From the NCBI GenBank assembly GCA_017467185.1, contig JAFTSS010000008.1, positions 1 to 34,890 of the forward strand: DNA of 34,890 nt. The letters run 5' to 3'. The notes below the pieces were generated by a model. It did no database searches, was not told the origin of the DNA, and saw nothing but the letters and a program-made list of their open reading frames with translations. The position numbers were made by a program, and so were the translations under genes. This DNA comes from Paludibacteraceae bacterium (GTDB lineage: Bacteria; Bacteroidota; Bacteroidia; Bacteroidales; Paludibacteraceae). Of this stretch, positions 10,801-19,100 are shown piece by piece (the stretch's first letter is position 1; every line of letters begins with the position of its first letter).

Positions 10801-11359
10801 ACCCATTAAAGAACTCTTTATTGAGTCGTTCAACAGAGAATGCATCGGTAACATCTGTTAAATAAATGGATCCATAGTTTTTCTTATTAGCCAACTCGAT
10901 AAGTCGGCTTGCTGCTGTAGTACAAGGTTCATTTTTACCTAACAAAAAAGTATATCGCTTAGGAGCAGTTTCCTTTTTAACTAATTCTCCACTTTCATTA
11001 AAATAAGTCTGCTTAGCAATAAAGGTCAAACGATAATCGTCTTGATTTTGAGAATAATAGAAGACTAAAGCACCATGAATCAAGCCTTGATCTACATACT
11101 TAGCTGCAATATCACGCAAATTTTTACGATTACGTGATATTTGTACATTATCGGCAACCTCAAAACAGAATATGGCTAGTGAACGGCTATCATCTAAACG
11201 AATGGTTCCTACTTGCCCACCATCTTTAACTTGAGAATCCGTAATCTTAGTAATACTCGTAAAAAATTCAACCTTGGGAAAAATCTTTTTCAACAAATCT
11301 TTCCATACATTAAAATCAAAAGTTGCAGATAATATATTTTTCAAATATGCTTGATTCAT
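7814..11359 (-). CDS. Eco57I/YeeA-class adenine-specific DNA methylase
   Basis: This is a 1181-residue N6-adenine methyltransferase of the COG1002 (YeeA, PglX, type IIG-like) class. The SAM-binding motif I DPAIGSGAF is at 427-435, the following acidic strand reads IFGVDIEQGAVDIARLR, and the catalytic NPPY is at 672-675 within FDIVIGNPPYLRIQG. A charged coil (about 585-640) precedes the catalytic motif. The C-terminal third resembles a TaqI-type target-recognition domain, including LLKGEDVHRYD, NSRLCWWFL and IKQFPVPEF. I cannot identify a nuclease motif in the N-terminal 350 residues, so the protein probably modifies DNA only and relies on partner proteins for restriction. It lies third from the distal end of the operon, 31 nt after the Doc gene and overlapping the ATPase start. 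The size is like BREX PglX, but no PglZ or BrxC is present. Confidence 0.85.
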   Translation of the reverse strand: MNQAYLKNILSATFDFNVWKDLLKKIFPKVEFFTSITKITDSQVKDGGQVGTIRLDDSRSLAIFCFEVADNVQISRNRKNLRDIAAKYVDQGLIHGALVFYYSQNQDDYRLTFIAKQTYFNESGELVKKETAPKRYTFLLGKNEPCTTAASRLIELANKKNYGSIYLTDVTDAFSVERLNKEFFNGYKAQYKKFVDTLSDTKQHRDYVKKLLGRLVFLQFLQKKGWMGVPASNAKWEGGDKNYLSKLVDNYANNNRLLSDVLELLFFKTLNEKRDGDIADSKLGENIKIPYLNGGLFDKDKIDELDIDFPYSYFKELMDFFSQYNFTIDENDPDDSEVGIDPEMLGHIFENLLEDNKDKGAFYTPKEIVQYMCRQSVIQYLKTHEPSEQYAEAIEQLINDGVVNPILQNKSTVTRFTQLLKEVKVCDPAIGSGAFPMGILYVLYHAIHHLHSHAEPHGNFDSTQTKRDIIQNNIFGVDIEQGAVDIARLRFWLALVVDAEEPQPLPNLDYKITCGNSLLSRYPIDAPIENVFVEYNKGKKENEKMTLAKYKELVSNYINTSNHQTKNLFRTTIEEIKKAFKVELSKQDIMDVVKIKKQINDIETPNLFGEELNNAQKNKLNKLKKELEQKEEEKADILNNKIYENAFEWRFEFPQLLDDNGVFTGFDIVIGNPPYLRIQGIRDTNTAFAEELVKKYHSATGSFDLYATFAERGLQVIRQSGIVNYIMPDKWTNAAFGKGLREVVSEQRAAHKIISFGAYQVFNASTYTALQWFKPNSEYLEYYQLDRNLETNQELDIYLKSIKDRGASIVDANKIDKNSWVLTVGATSTILQKLESHPRRISDIFDKIFQGLATSKDDVYFLYNCIENDKNIIGYSKQLERTISIEKGLIKPLLKGEDVHRYDNIKTNRYVIFPYKLNNGKAVLYSEKELSVLFPNGYSYLKECEDILRNREKGRFNIDGEWFQYGRKQGILSAEKEKLVAPDISMGGNFAYDVEGKFYQTTTIYGYIKKSEIFESYKFWMALLNSRLCWWFLTNTGTTLANGFFRFKPDYIKQFPVPEFKLTSKGEMLVIKLTDFLLYLYDKNNDDILTHTTNKRLATHIEEIIDMIFYELYFEQHIKDNHIDVISDLNNYEWSNISDASTIESFYKWYQQSENMVRQKIMLLDTRSRNFIYLIHRNATL

Positions 11360-11390
11360 AATAATACTTTATTTAATTTTATAAATTTCA

Positions 11391-11846
11391 TTATTCATCA
11401 AAACCAATATTTCCACCAGCGGATGCGAATAAATATTCCAATTTAACGTCTTCACTAAAATCACTCTCACCCTCAAGAAAAGAATGAACAAGTTTTTGTA
11501 GCAATTCTTTTTCAATTCTACCAGCAGCTAAATGGTAACTAATATTTTCCATTTCTTCCATGAAACGTTTTACACAAAACATATACCCATTTAAGAGTAA
11601 AAACTGAGCTCCTAACGTAATAGATAATCGCTTATTACCATCAGAAAATGAATGATTACGATTGATTGACCAAATCAAATGGACCAATTTATCTTCAAAT
11701 AATGGATAATAATCATCATTTTGTATATGCTCAAGGGCACTATACAAGAATCCAATATTAATTATTCCATAATCACCACCACCACTATACTCTATAGTTT
11801 TTCTATGTACTTCTATTGCTTGCTCCTTCGATATGTAAATAACCAT
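11391..11846 (-). CDS. Doc/Fic family protein (death-on-curing type)
   Basis: The 151-residue protein carries the Fic-fold catalytic loop HSFSDGNKR (His65, Asp69, Asn71, Lys72, Arg73). The lysine where AMP-transferring Fic proteins have glycine is the Doc signature. P1 Doc phosphorylates EF-Tu rather than adding AMP, so a kinase-type activity is the more likely guess. The neighbour encoded upstream (1 nt gap) is a 338-residue HTH protein instead of a small Phd antitoxin. Doc-like proteins with such partners are frequent inside restriction-modification loci of Bacteroidota. Possible roles are a fail-safe toxin released when the locus is disturbed, or a modifier of a component of the system. 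All catalytic residues appear intact. Confidence 0.85.
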   Translation of the reverse strand: MVIYISKEQAIEVHRKTIEYSGGGDYGIINIGFLYSALEHIQNDDYYPLFEDKLVHLIWSINRNHSFSDGNKRLSITLGAQFLLLNGYMFCVKRFMEEMENISYHLAAGRIEKELLQKLVHSFLEGESDFSEDVKLEYLFASAGGNIGFDE

Positions 11847-11847
11847 C

Positions 11848-12864
11848 TTAATCTCTATTTTTTAAACGTTTTAATGCAGCAATATAAGTCTCTAACCGTT
11901 TACTAAGTTCCATACTTTTATCTCCAATAAATCTATCAAAATCATCTACAGAGACAGAACCTATATATTCTTTCAAATTATCATGCAAAGCATCCCTAAA
12001 ACAAAGATCGCGACTCGCCATCTTTGAACGAGCTTTATTAATAAGAGGAACCCATAATTTTTGTTGTTCAAAAATAGCATACAAAGAATCTGTTTCTGAT
12101 TGTGTTAACTTACGACCTAAACGAGTATATTCTTTACGTAACTCATCAGCAAAACCAGCCTCATAACTTGCTATTAAATCCAATACCTCAGAATACATTG
12201 TATGACGCTCATTATCTTCATTAGAAAGCTTTAAAACCTTACGATATTCATCTGCATCTTCTTTAAAAATACTTCTATAAATTTTGTCATTATACAAAAG
12301 ATACTTTATATTTCCCAAATCTACACAATCTTTCAAAGCCAAAACCATCTCTTTATGATAATCTCGATTATTTAACAAATTAAATATAAAATCCTCATCA
12401 CGTTGATTGATATATTTAGTATTACCTCCAGTTCGTTTATTAATGGTATCTATCACAATATCAAGAACAAGACTCCTAATTTCACGAGCTCTTTCGCTTT
12501 TACTAAGCAACATTGCAATATTCAGAAAAGCGCGAAAATTAAAAATACCAAGTTTATTGGATTTGATTAGGAAGTTAACTTCCCGATCATCCAATCTCTC
12601 AAAAGACAACTTAAAGATTTTCAAACGATTACCATCTAAAACCTCGTAACCATTTTTACGAAGTTCTTGGTCATTCCTTATTAAGCAACTATTAATAGTC
12701 CTATCACTTACTTCAAAAAATGAAGCAACCTGTTGTTTAGTAAACCTAATCTCATCTTCAAATATCACACCTCTTAAACCAATAACCTTTTGAACTTCTT
12801 CAAGTGCATATCTATTATTTAGCACATTTTGTCGTGCAATTTCAGATGTTACTAAATCTTTCAT
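11848..12864 (-). CDS. HTH DNA-binding protein paired with Doc
   Basis: The 338-residue protein has a clear helix-turn-helix near residues 41-65 (FTKQQVASFFEVSDRTINSC), followed by NGYEVLDGNRLKIF. A central helical segment (LGIFNFRAFLNIAMLLS, then EIRSLVLDIVIDTINKRTGG) resembles phage antirepressor/RhuM-like proteins. The C-terminal half is helical and charged. It is encoded 1 nt before the Doc gene and 6 nt after the helicase gene. By position it should be the antitoxin or regulator of Doc, and it may also repress the whole operon. I do not recognise a named family with certainty; the DNA-binding call rests on the HTH and the conserved type of neighbourhood. Confidence 0.65.
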   Translation of the reverse strand: MKDLVTSEIARQNVLNNRYALEEVQKVIGLRGVIFEDEIRFTKQQVASFFEVSDRTINSCLIRNDQELRKNGYEVLDGNRLKIFKLSFERLDDREVNFLIKSNKLGIFNFRAFLNIAMLLSKSERAREIRSLVLDIVIDTINKRTGGNTKYINQRDEDFIFNLLNNRDYHKEMVLALKDCVDLGNIKYLLYNDKIYRSIFKEDADEYRKVLKLSNEDNERHTMYSEVLDLIASYEAGFADELRKEYTRLGRKLTQSETDSLYAIFEQQKLWVPLINKARSKMASRDLCFRDALHDNLKEYIGSVSVDDFDRFIGDKSMELSKRLETYIAALKRLKNRD

Positions 12865-12870
12865 AATTAA

Positions 12871-15800
12871 TTACATATTAAAACTCTCTGAAATAATAAT
12901 TTCAGGCACAAAATCTTTTGATACTTTAAGCATATCTACTTGTTTATCACTCCCTATACCTTGAACATGTTCCAATGGATATACTGATATAATTTTTATT
13001 AATTGCTCAAGTAAAATAACTGGCTTCAGTGGTGTTTTCTTTGTCGCTGTTTTTAACTTATTTACATCTCGTTGCAATTGTTGAAATTTACCTGTTGTAA
13101 TAGCTCGTTTTGCTTTATTAATCAATTCAAGTTCTTGATCCGTAATGTTTGGAATACTTACAAAACCATCAAGATAAGCAATTGCCTTTTTTTCATTAGG
13201 TCCTTGTGTAGGATTAACTTTTTGTTTTATTGCTTTAGTCGCTTCTTCTTGCATAACAAAAGCATCCAATGCAATACTTACCTGCTCATGGTGCATAGCA
13301 TGCAGAGGTATAGACTTTTCATCTATACGAGCTTCAAATTCTTTCACAGCTTCCAAAAAAGTAAGTTCTTCAATAGTTCCATCTTCTCGAATAAATGTAA
13401 ACGCATCTCGACGCTTGTTTCGAATAAACACAATTGTGCTACCAGGTATAAACTTACTCTTGCGACCAGTACGAGCTCTCAAAGGTAATTTACTAATTCG
13501 TTTAATCAAATCAGGAGCATCTTGTTTTAGTTGTCTTAACCACATTAAATAACGTAACCTTTCATCTCGCTCCTCATCTACATCCTTATCAAATAATCCG
13601 AAACTCTCAGGATTTTCATCTATAGAATATATCTGACTATCTTCACCCAATGCCGCATGAAATGCAAAAAGTTTCATTTTGGCTTTCTTCTCTAATTCAA
13701 TATCATCATTAACCTTAGATGTTGGAAAGAAATTAAATATATGCACTTCTTTAGCAGTACTACCAATACGATTCACACGACCTATTCGTTGCATAAGCCT
13801 TGTTGAATTCCAAGGTGTATCGTAATTTACAATAACATTTGCACGATGAAGATTTACACCCTCAGCAAGAACCTCAGTAGAAATAACTATATTATAATCG
13901 TTTTTCTTATCTCCTTTATAATTAGCATCAAAATTTTCTTTTAATAAAGGCATTTGTATATCCCTATTATCACTCTGTACGGTCATAATTTTACCCAAAC
14001 CAAGACATTTTAATTTATCATAAAGATATTTTGTAGTCTCCTTTGATTCAGAGAATATAACAAGCTTACCTTCGTGATTAATAGACTTATCCAATAATAT
14101 ATTTTTAAGATACTGAATAAAAATATCTAACTTAGGATCAACATCTACAGCCTCCCACATAGAAACTAATTCTCCTAATATAGCATTATCAGCCTTTAAG
14201 CCATCTTCAAAACCATCTTCAAAATCATTAGGCGTACATATCTCAATTGTAGGATCGGTATATTTCGCCTCCTCAATCAATTTTATCAACTCATCTTCCT
14301 TGTCTTCACTAAGTAGCTCATTTACTTTCAAATTAGGCGCAATATATATCGTACCGTTACTAAACATATCAAGCATCACCTTATTAGCCTCATAATATCG
14401 ACGCAATGATTGCTTAAAAGCATAAAAACTACTATCTATTCGCTTAACAAGCAATGTTTTCATAATACTTGCCAATTGGATAGAAATAATATCAGCTTTT
14501 TTATATTTACTCTTTTTATTAGGTTTTAAATATTTAATTGCTTGATATCTATAGTATTTAAGTCCGTTTATTTTATCACTAAGACACACCATTGTTTTAT
14601 CATACAAAGCTTCTAACTCAGCATCTAGTTGATAATAAATCTTCTGAGGAGACTTAACATCAGGAAAATGAATATTCTGCTCCTCCAGATCTTTACAATA
14701 TGCATCATTTTCCATTAAATCTGTGCGAGTACGACGTACTGTCAATGGCTCTACAACCTTAACACGAATTTTCTCATAAATCGCTTTAACCTCTTCCGCA
14801 ATAAAAGCTAAGTCTTTCTGTTTTTTCAACTTATTATATCTATCAATATGCTCACGGAAGAATCGTTGTAAATTTCCCTCTTCCAAAGTACTATCCTTAG
14901 AATCTTGAAATAAATAAACAAGATTGGCTATATCTTCAGGTTTATTGTTAAGCGGTGTAGCTGATACAAGTATCACTTTCTTATCATGTAAACTACCATC
15001 ATAACGTTTTGTCTTAGTCTTACACAACTTCTGCAATTCATTGTACATTGATGCCGTATCACTTCTAAATTTATGTGCCTCATCAACAATAATCAAATCA
15101 TATAACTCTGGATTCTTAATCTTATGGAGACTGCCATTAGTTATAATTTTAAAATTATCCAACTTAAACTCTGTAAGAGTATCCTCCCAATTATCTTTCA
15201 TAGCAGGAGGCACTATTACCAATATATGAGAACGATGTATAGGAAATCCATTAGAAAAAAAGAATTTCTTTGCAATAAGAGCAGATACAATAGTCTTACC
15301 TAATCCAACAACATCAGAAAGAAAAAATCCATTATGCCTCATCATCTTAGCATATCCATCATTAACTGCATCTATTTGGTACGACAATTTTTTATACCCC
15401 GTAGGTAAATCGGATACAGAGTTAGGATCAAAGTCAATACTTTTACCAAAATATTCTAACAAAAACTTTAAATATACTTCATAAGGCGTGAAATTCTGAT
15501 TAAGATATGAATCACTTTTTATTTTTTCTATATGTGTTATGTCTATTTCTACAGATTCTTCCCATAACTTTTCAAAAGTTTCTGTAGCAAATTGTATATC
15601 ATCGTCATTACGTAATTCCACATTAAACTCAAAATTATTTTCTAAACCAGCCTCGGTCAAATTACTAGATCCTGTAATAACCGATCCATAACCATGAGTA
15701 TGATATACTTCCTCTCGAAATATGTATATCTTAGCATGAATATTTTGTTTTGGATGAATTCGCATAGTTATTCTACCAGTTACTATATCCTCAATAAACT

Positions 15801-16131
15801 GATACATACCATCCTCAACTTCTTTATCGTATTTTGCTTCTTGTATATTACGTTTTATTTCATTAAAAAACTCTTCCTGAGACTGTTCTGAATTAGGATT
15901 AAATAATAAACCTTGCTGATTTGCTTGATAAGTAAGTTTGTCAACATTTATACCAACCAATATACGAATTTTTGGGGTTTGTTGTATAAACTTCCTTATT
16001 CGGAAATATCCTGATGCCCGAAAATACCCAACAAGAGCATCAAAAAAATACACTTTTTTATATTTAAATACCCCTTCTATTTTTTCAAGAAGAGTGTTCT
16101 CTTTTTCATTTGTAAAAAAGTTTGTTCCCAT
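12871..16131 (-). CDS. SNF2-family helicase with N-terminal phospholipase D domain
   Basis: The 1086-residue protein begins with a PLD-like nuclease domain (about 1-190). It has one HxK motif (His132, Lys134 in IHAKIYIF) followed by GSSNLTEAG around 154-162, the layout of single-HKD nucleases that dimerise to form a site. A superfamily 2 SNF2-type motor follows: GLGKT at 276-280, DEAH at 350-353, VSATPLNN soon after, and the C-terminal lobe with EVLAEGVNLHRA and the arginine-finger motif MQRIGRVNRIGS near 760-795. Such PLD-helicase fusions are typical of restriction and phage-defence loci. It is the first gene of the operon, 41 nt after the sprA stop, and I saw no convincing promoter in that gap. 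It may be the translocating restriction partner of the methylase encoded downstream. Confidence 0.85.
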   Translation of the reverse strand: MGTNFFTNEKENTLLEKIEGVFKYKKVYFFDALVGYFRASGYFRIRKFIQQTPKIRILVGINVDKLTYQANQQGLLFNPNSEQSQEEFFNEIKRNIQEAKYDKEVEDGMYQFIEDIVTGRITMRIHPKQNIHAKIYIFREEVYHTHGYGSVITGSSNLTEAGLENNFEFNVELRNDDDIQFATETFEKLWEESVEIDITHIEKIKSDSYLNQNFTPYEVYLKFLLEYFGKSIDFDPNSVSDLPTGYKKLSYQIDAVNDGYAKMMRHNGFFLSDVVGLGKTIVSALIAKKFFFSNGFPIHRSHILVIVPPAMKDNWEDTLTEFKLDNFKIITNGSLHKIKNPELYDLIIVDEAHKFRSDTASMYNELQKLCKTKTKRYDGSLHDKKVILVSATPLNNKPEDIANLVYLFQDSKDSTLEEGNLQRFFREHIDRYNKLKKQKDLAFIAEEVKAIYEKIRVKVVEPLTVRRTRTDLMENDAYCKDLEEQNIHFPDVKSPQKIYYQLDAELEALYDKTMVCLSDKINGLKYYRYQAIKYLKPNKKSKYKKADIISIQLASIMKTLLVKRIDSSFYAFKQSLRRYYEANKVMLDMFSNGTIYIAPNLKVNELLSEDKEDELIKLIEEAKYTDPTIEICTPNDFEDGFEDGLKADNAILGELVSMWEAVDVDPKLDIFIQYLKNILLDKSINHEGKLVIFSESKETTKYLYDKLKCLGLGKIMTVQSDNRDIQMPLLKENFDANYKGDKKNDYNIVISTEVLAEGVNLHRANVIVNYDTPWNSTRLMQRIGRVNRIGSTAKEVHIFNFFPTSKVNDDIELEKKAKMKLFAFHAALGEDSQIYSIDENPESFGLFDKDVDEERDERLRYLMWLRQLKQDAPDLIKRISKLPLRARTGRKSKFIPGSTIVFIRNKRRDAFTFIREDGTIEELTFLEAVKEFEARIDEKSIPLHAMHHEQVSIALDAFVMQEEATKAIKQKVNPTQGPNEKKAIAYLDGFVSIPNITDQELELINKAKRAITTGKFQQLQRDVNKLKTATKKTPLKPVILLEQLIKIISVYPLEHVQGIGSDKQVDMLKVSKDFVPEIIISESFNM

Positions 16132-16172
16132 AGTATTACTTACACAATTAAAACTCCCAATAATCCAATCTT

Positions 16173-19100
16173 TTATCTCGTCAACATAAATTTAACACTT
16201 ATACCTACATTGGTATTTGACATTGGGTATGATGTTGAAATATATGGACGATTGGTTTGATGGTCACAGAAGAAACGAAAATTCAACTTCGAACTGAACA
16301 CATACTCTGCCATAAACTTAATGGTCAATGTTTTGTTACCTGAAGTTGCTTGTGTATCTTCTATCGAATCTAATTTACGCAAAAGTGTTGATATATCTTT
16401 GAATGAGAAGTCAAGACGAAGTGTCAAATCGTTTTTCACTTTTTTCGCTGTCTCTTTTAGTTTCAATACCATATCAAAGTCTTTCAATACATAACCGACT
16501 CCAACAACCCACTCGTTACTTGAAGCCTCAAGCAATTGATTTGACGCTATATTCAATGTCAAGTTACGTTGTTGCTTATACTCCAACTTAGCTGTCATCG
16601 AATTTTTCATAGCCATATCAACCGAAATGAGTGGATTAAGATTTTCTGTAATATTCACACTTGCTATATCGTATGCCGATGATGGTATAGGATTACCTGA
16701 TGCCACATCACGCACAAAACCAAGTCCATCTTCATTTTCTACATAATTCGAGAATGAAGAATACGAACCAACATTGTACGTACACTGATAAGCATGTTTC
16801 AATGTTATCGACTTAAAGTATTTATCTACGCCTTTAATCTTACCTAATCCATCATACGAAATTGACCAGTTAGGCATCATACTCAAAAAGTCTGGGAACA
16901 AATTCAATGTTTGTTTATTAACATCTCTATTCGAATATGCCGCCATAAATGCAGGTATCAATACATCTGCCGAATTCAAGTTATAAACGCCATTTTTAGC
17001 ATCATACATCTTACCTGCCAACGATTCTCCTTCCATAAATCCTTTTGTAGGATACATAGTACCTGCATAACGTTGTTGTAATTTATCTGCTATAACAGCC
17101 CTATTTTCAAGGAATTGGTCAAATGCACGACTATGATAGTTATTCTCAGCATTACCTTTTCCCCAGAATGCCGAACCAAGTGCACAATATGTCATACGAA
17201 AAGTACCATTAAATGTTGTTGGCATACCATCAAACATATATTGTATTGCCGATTGATCTGTAGTTACTCGCTTAGAATTCAACTCTATCTTCAATCCTGC
17301 TATTGGTTCAAGCGATAATTTACCATCAAAGTCTGTCGAGAAATTATATGTCGAAGGATTGATTACCGAATCGTTCATCACTAACCAACCATTCTCTATC
17401 GCTTTGTCTATATAATCTTTACGAGGTACACCAAACGAGAAGTCAAGACCAGGTGTCATAACATCATTGGTCATTGTTTGTCCAAAGAATAGTCCTCCAT
17501 GATTAAATCCTGGCAATACCAACGAACTTGATTCTTTATAAGATATTTGCAATCTACGCACCAACATCAAGAATCTAACAGTAAAGTCAGCCACTTTTTT
17601 CGCTGGTTTCTCGATATTTGGATTACGTGTCTCCATCGCAATCTTCAACTTATCTATATTGGTTTTACCCACCAATTCAATATTATTCTTATCAAGTATT
17701 TTGTATTTCACTTTCACAGGTTTACCTGATGCATCGGTAAAAATAATATCGAAATTATCACTATTCAATCGGTGAGTTACCTTAAGATTTGCCGAATCTG
17801 TTAAATTAACGGTTTGTGTAAATTTCTTAGGAGTAAATTTCGACTGACGACGATTGTTCTTACGCGATGTAAACTTCTGATTTATCTGCTTCAAATACTT
17901 CGATTTGTTATACAATGTCTCAAAGTTCATTTGTCCATCAGCCTGCCACATTGCAAGGTTCGAAATCGTATTACCCAATGTCATGCCATCCGCATATTCT
18001 ACTCCTGTATTCCAATTATATGTTGCACTATATTGTGCCTTAGCGGTAATGAAATCAAGTCCTGGAAATTTATTGATTGGCACATCCCACGACGCAGTAA
18101 ACACTTGTTGATAATCCAATGGACGACCGCCATGCGCCAAACTTTGAGCCACTGTATCTCGCCAATTATCATATTCATCTGGGAAGAATTTCTTATTTAC
18201 CGGCGAATACATTGTTTCATCAAAACGTGAATTAGTCGCCGTACGCAACGAGAATTTCAATGACTTCGACAAATCATATTTAAAATCAAAACTACGGCTC
18301 CAAGTAAAGTCTTTCATAAACGACAACAACGAGTTCTTTGGATCATAGAAATCCACATACATTGCCCCTGTCAAATCTCTCAATTGTGTCTCTGAATAGC
18401 GACGATTCATGTTGATATTCAACGCTATCAACGATGGCTCATAATTGATATTGAAGTCTTTTATAATTTTCCAATTCTTCAATTTGTCGTTATTCTTAAA
18501 CGGCTCCCATGCTCGTGGCGATGTCGAGAAATTATAGTTAAATTGTCCTGTATATGATCTATTACTATTGCGTTCTACCTCTGGATCAAGGTCTTGTGTT
18601 TGTGTATATGCTGCCGATACCGAGAAGTTCGCTGGGTCATAAATCTTCGGAGTTTTACTCTTTATATCAACTTTCATATTCGTCACGTTGAAACTTTCTG
18701 TTATATTTCTTGTTGCCGAAAGTGTCAATAATGAGTCTTTCTCCTCTTTGGTTTCTAATGCATCCAATGCATCTTCAAGCAAAATATCTTCATCCAACGG
18801 ATTATATTTTGGCTTACTATTTTCCACACCATAACTATAATACACTGGTATTCTCACATTTGCTTTATCAGGGAAGAAACGTCCAAAGTCAAACTGAGCT
18901 GCAAAATTCACCAAATAATAATCATCCAATCTACGTTCTTGCAATGTCTGTTCTATTCCACCAAAACCTGCTGTTTCATAACGTCCTGCTACACTCACCG
19001 ACCCTACATCGGAAAGATTAACTGCCAAATTTGCCAATGCAGCCCAACCTCCATCTTCATCGTAATCGGTCAAACGCAACTCATTTATCCACACCTCCAC

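Noticed and set aside
10300-11359. A nuclease domain at the N-terminus of the methylase (type IIG enzyme)
   Set aside because: I looked for a PD-(D/E)xK pattern in the first 350 residues and found none convincing.
2247-16131. Calling the operon DISARM or BREX outright
   Set aside because: The methylase and the SNF2/PLD functions fit in part, but DrmA, DrmB, PglZ, BrxC and BrxL are not visible, so a firm name is not supported.
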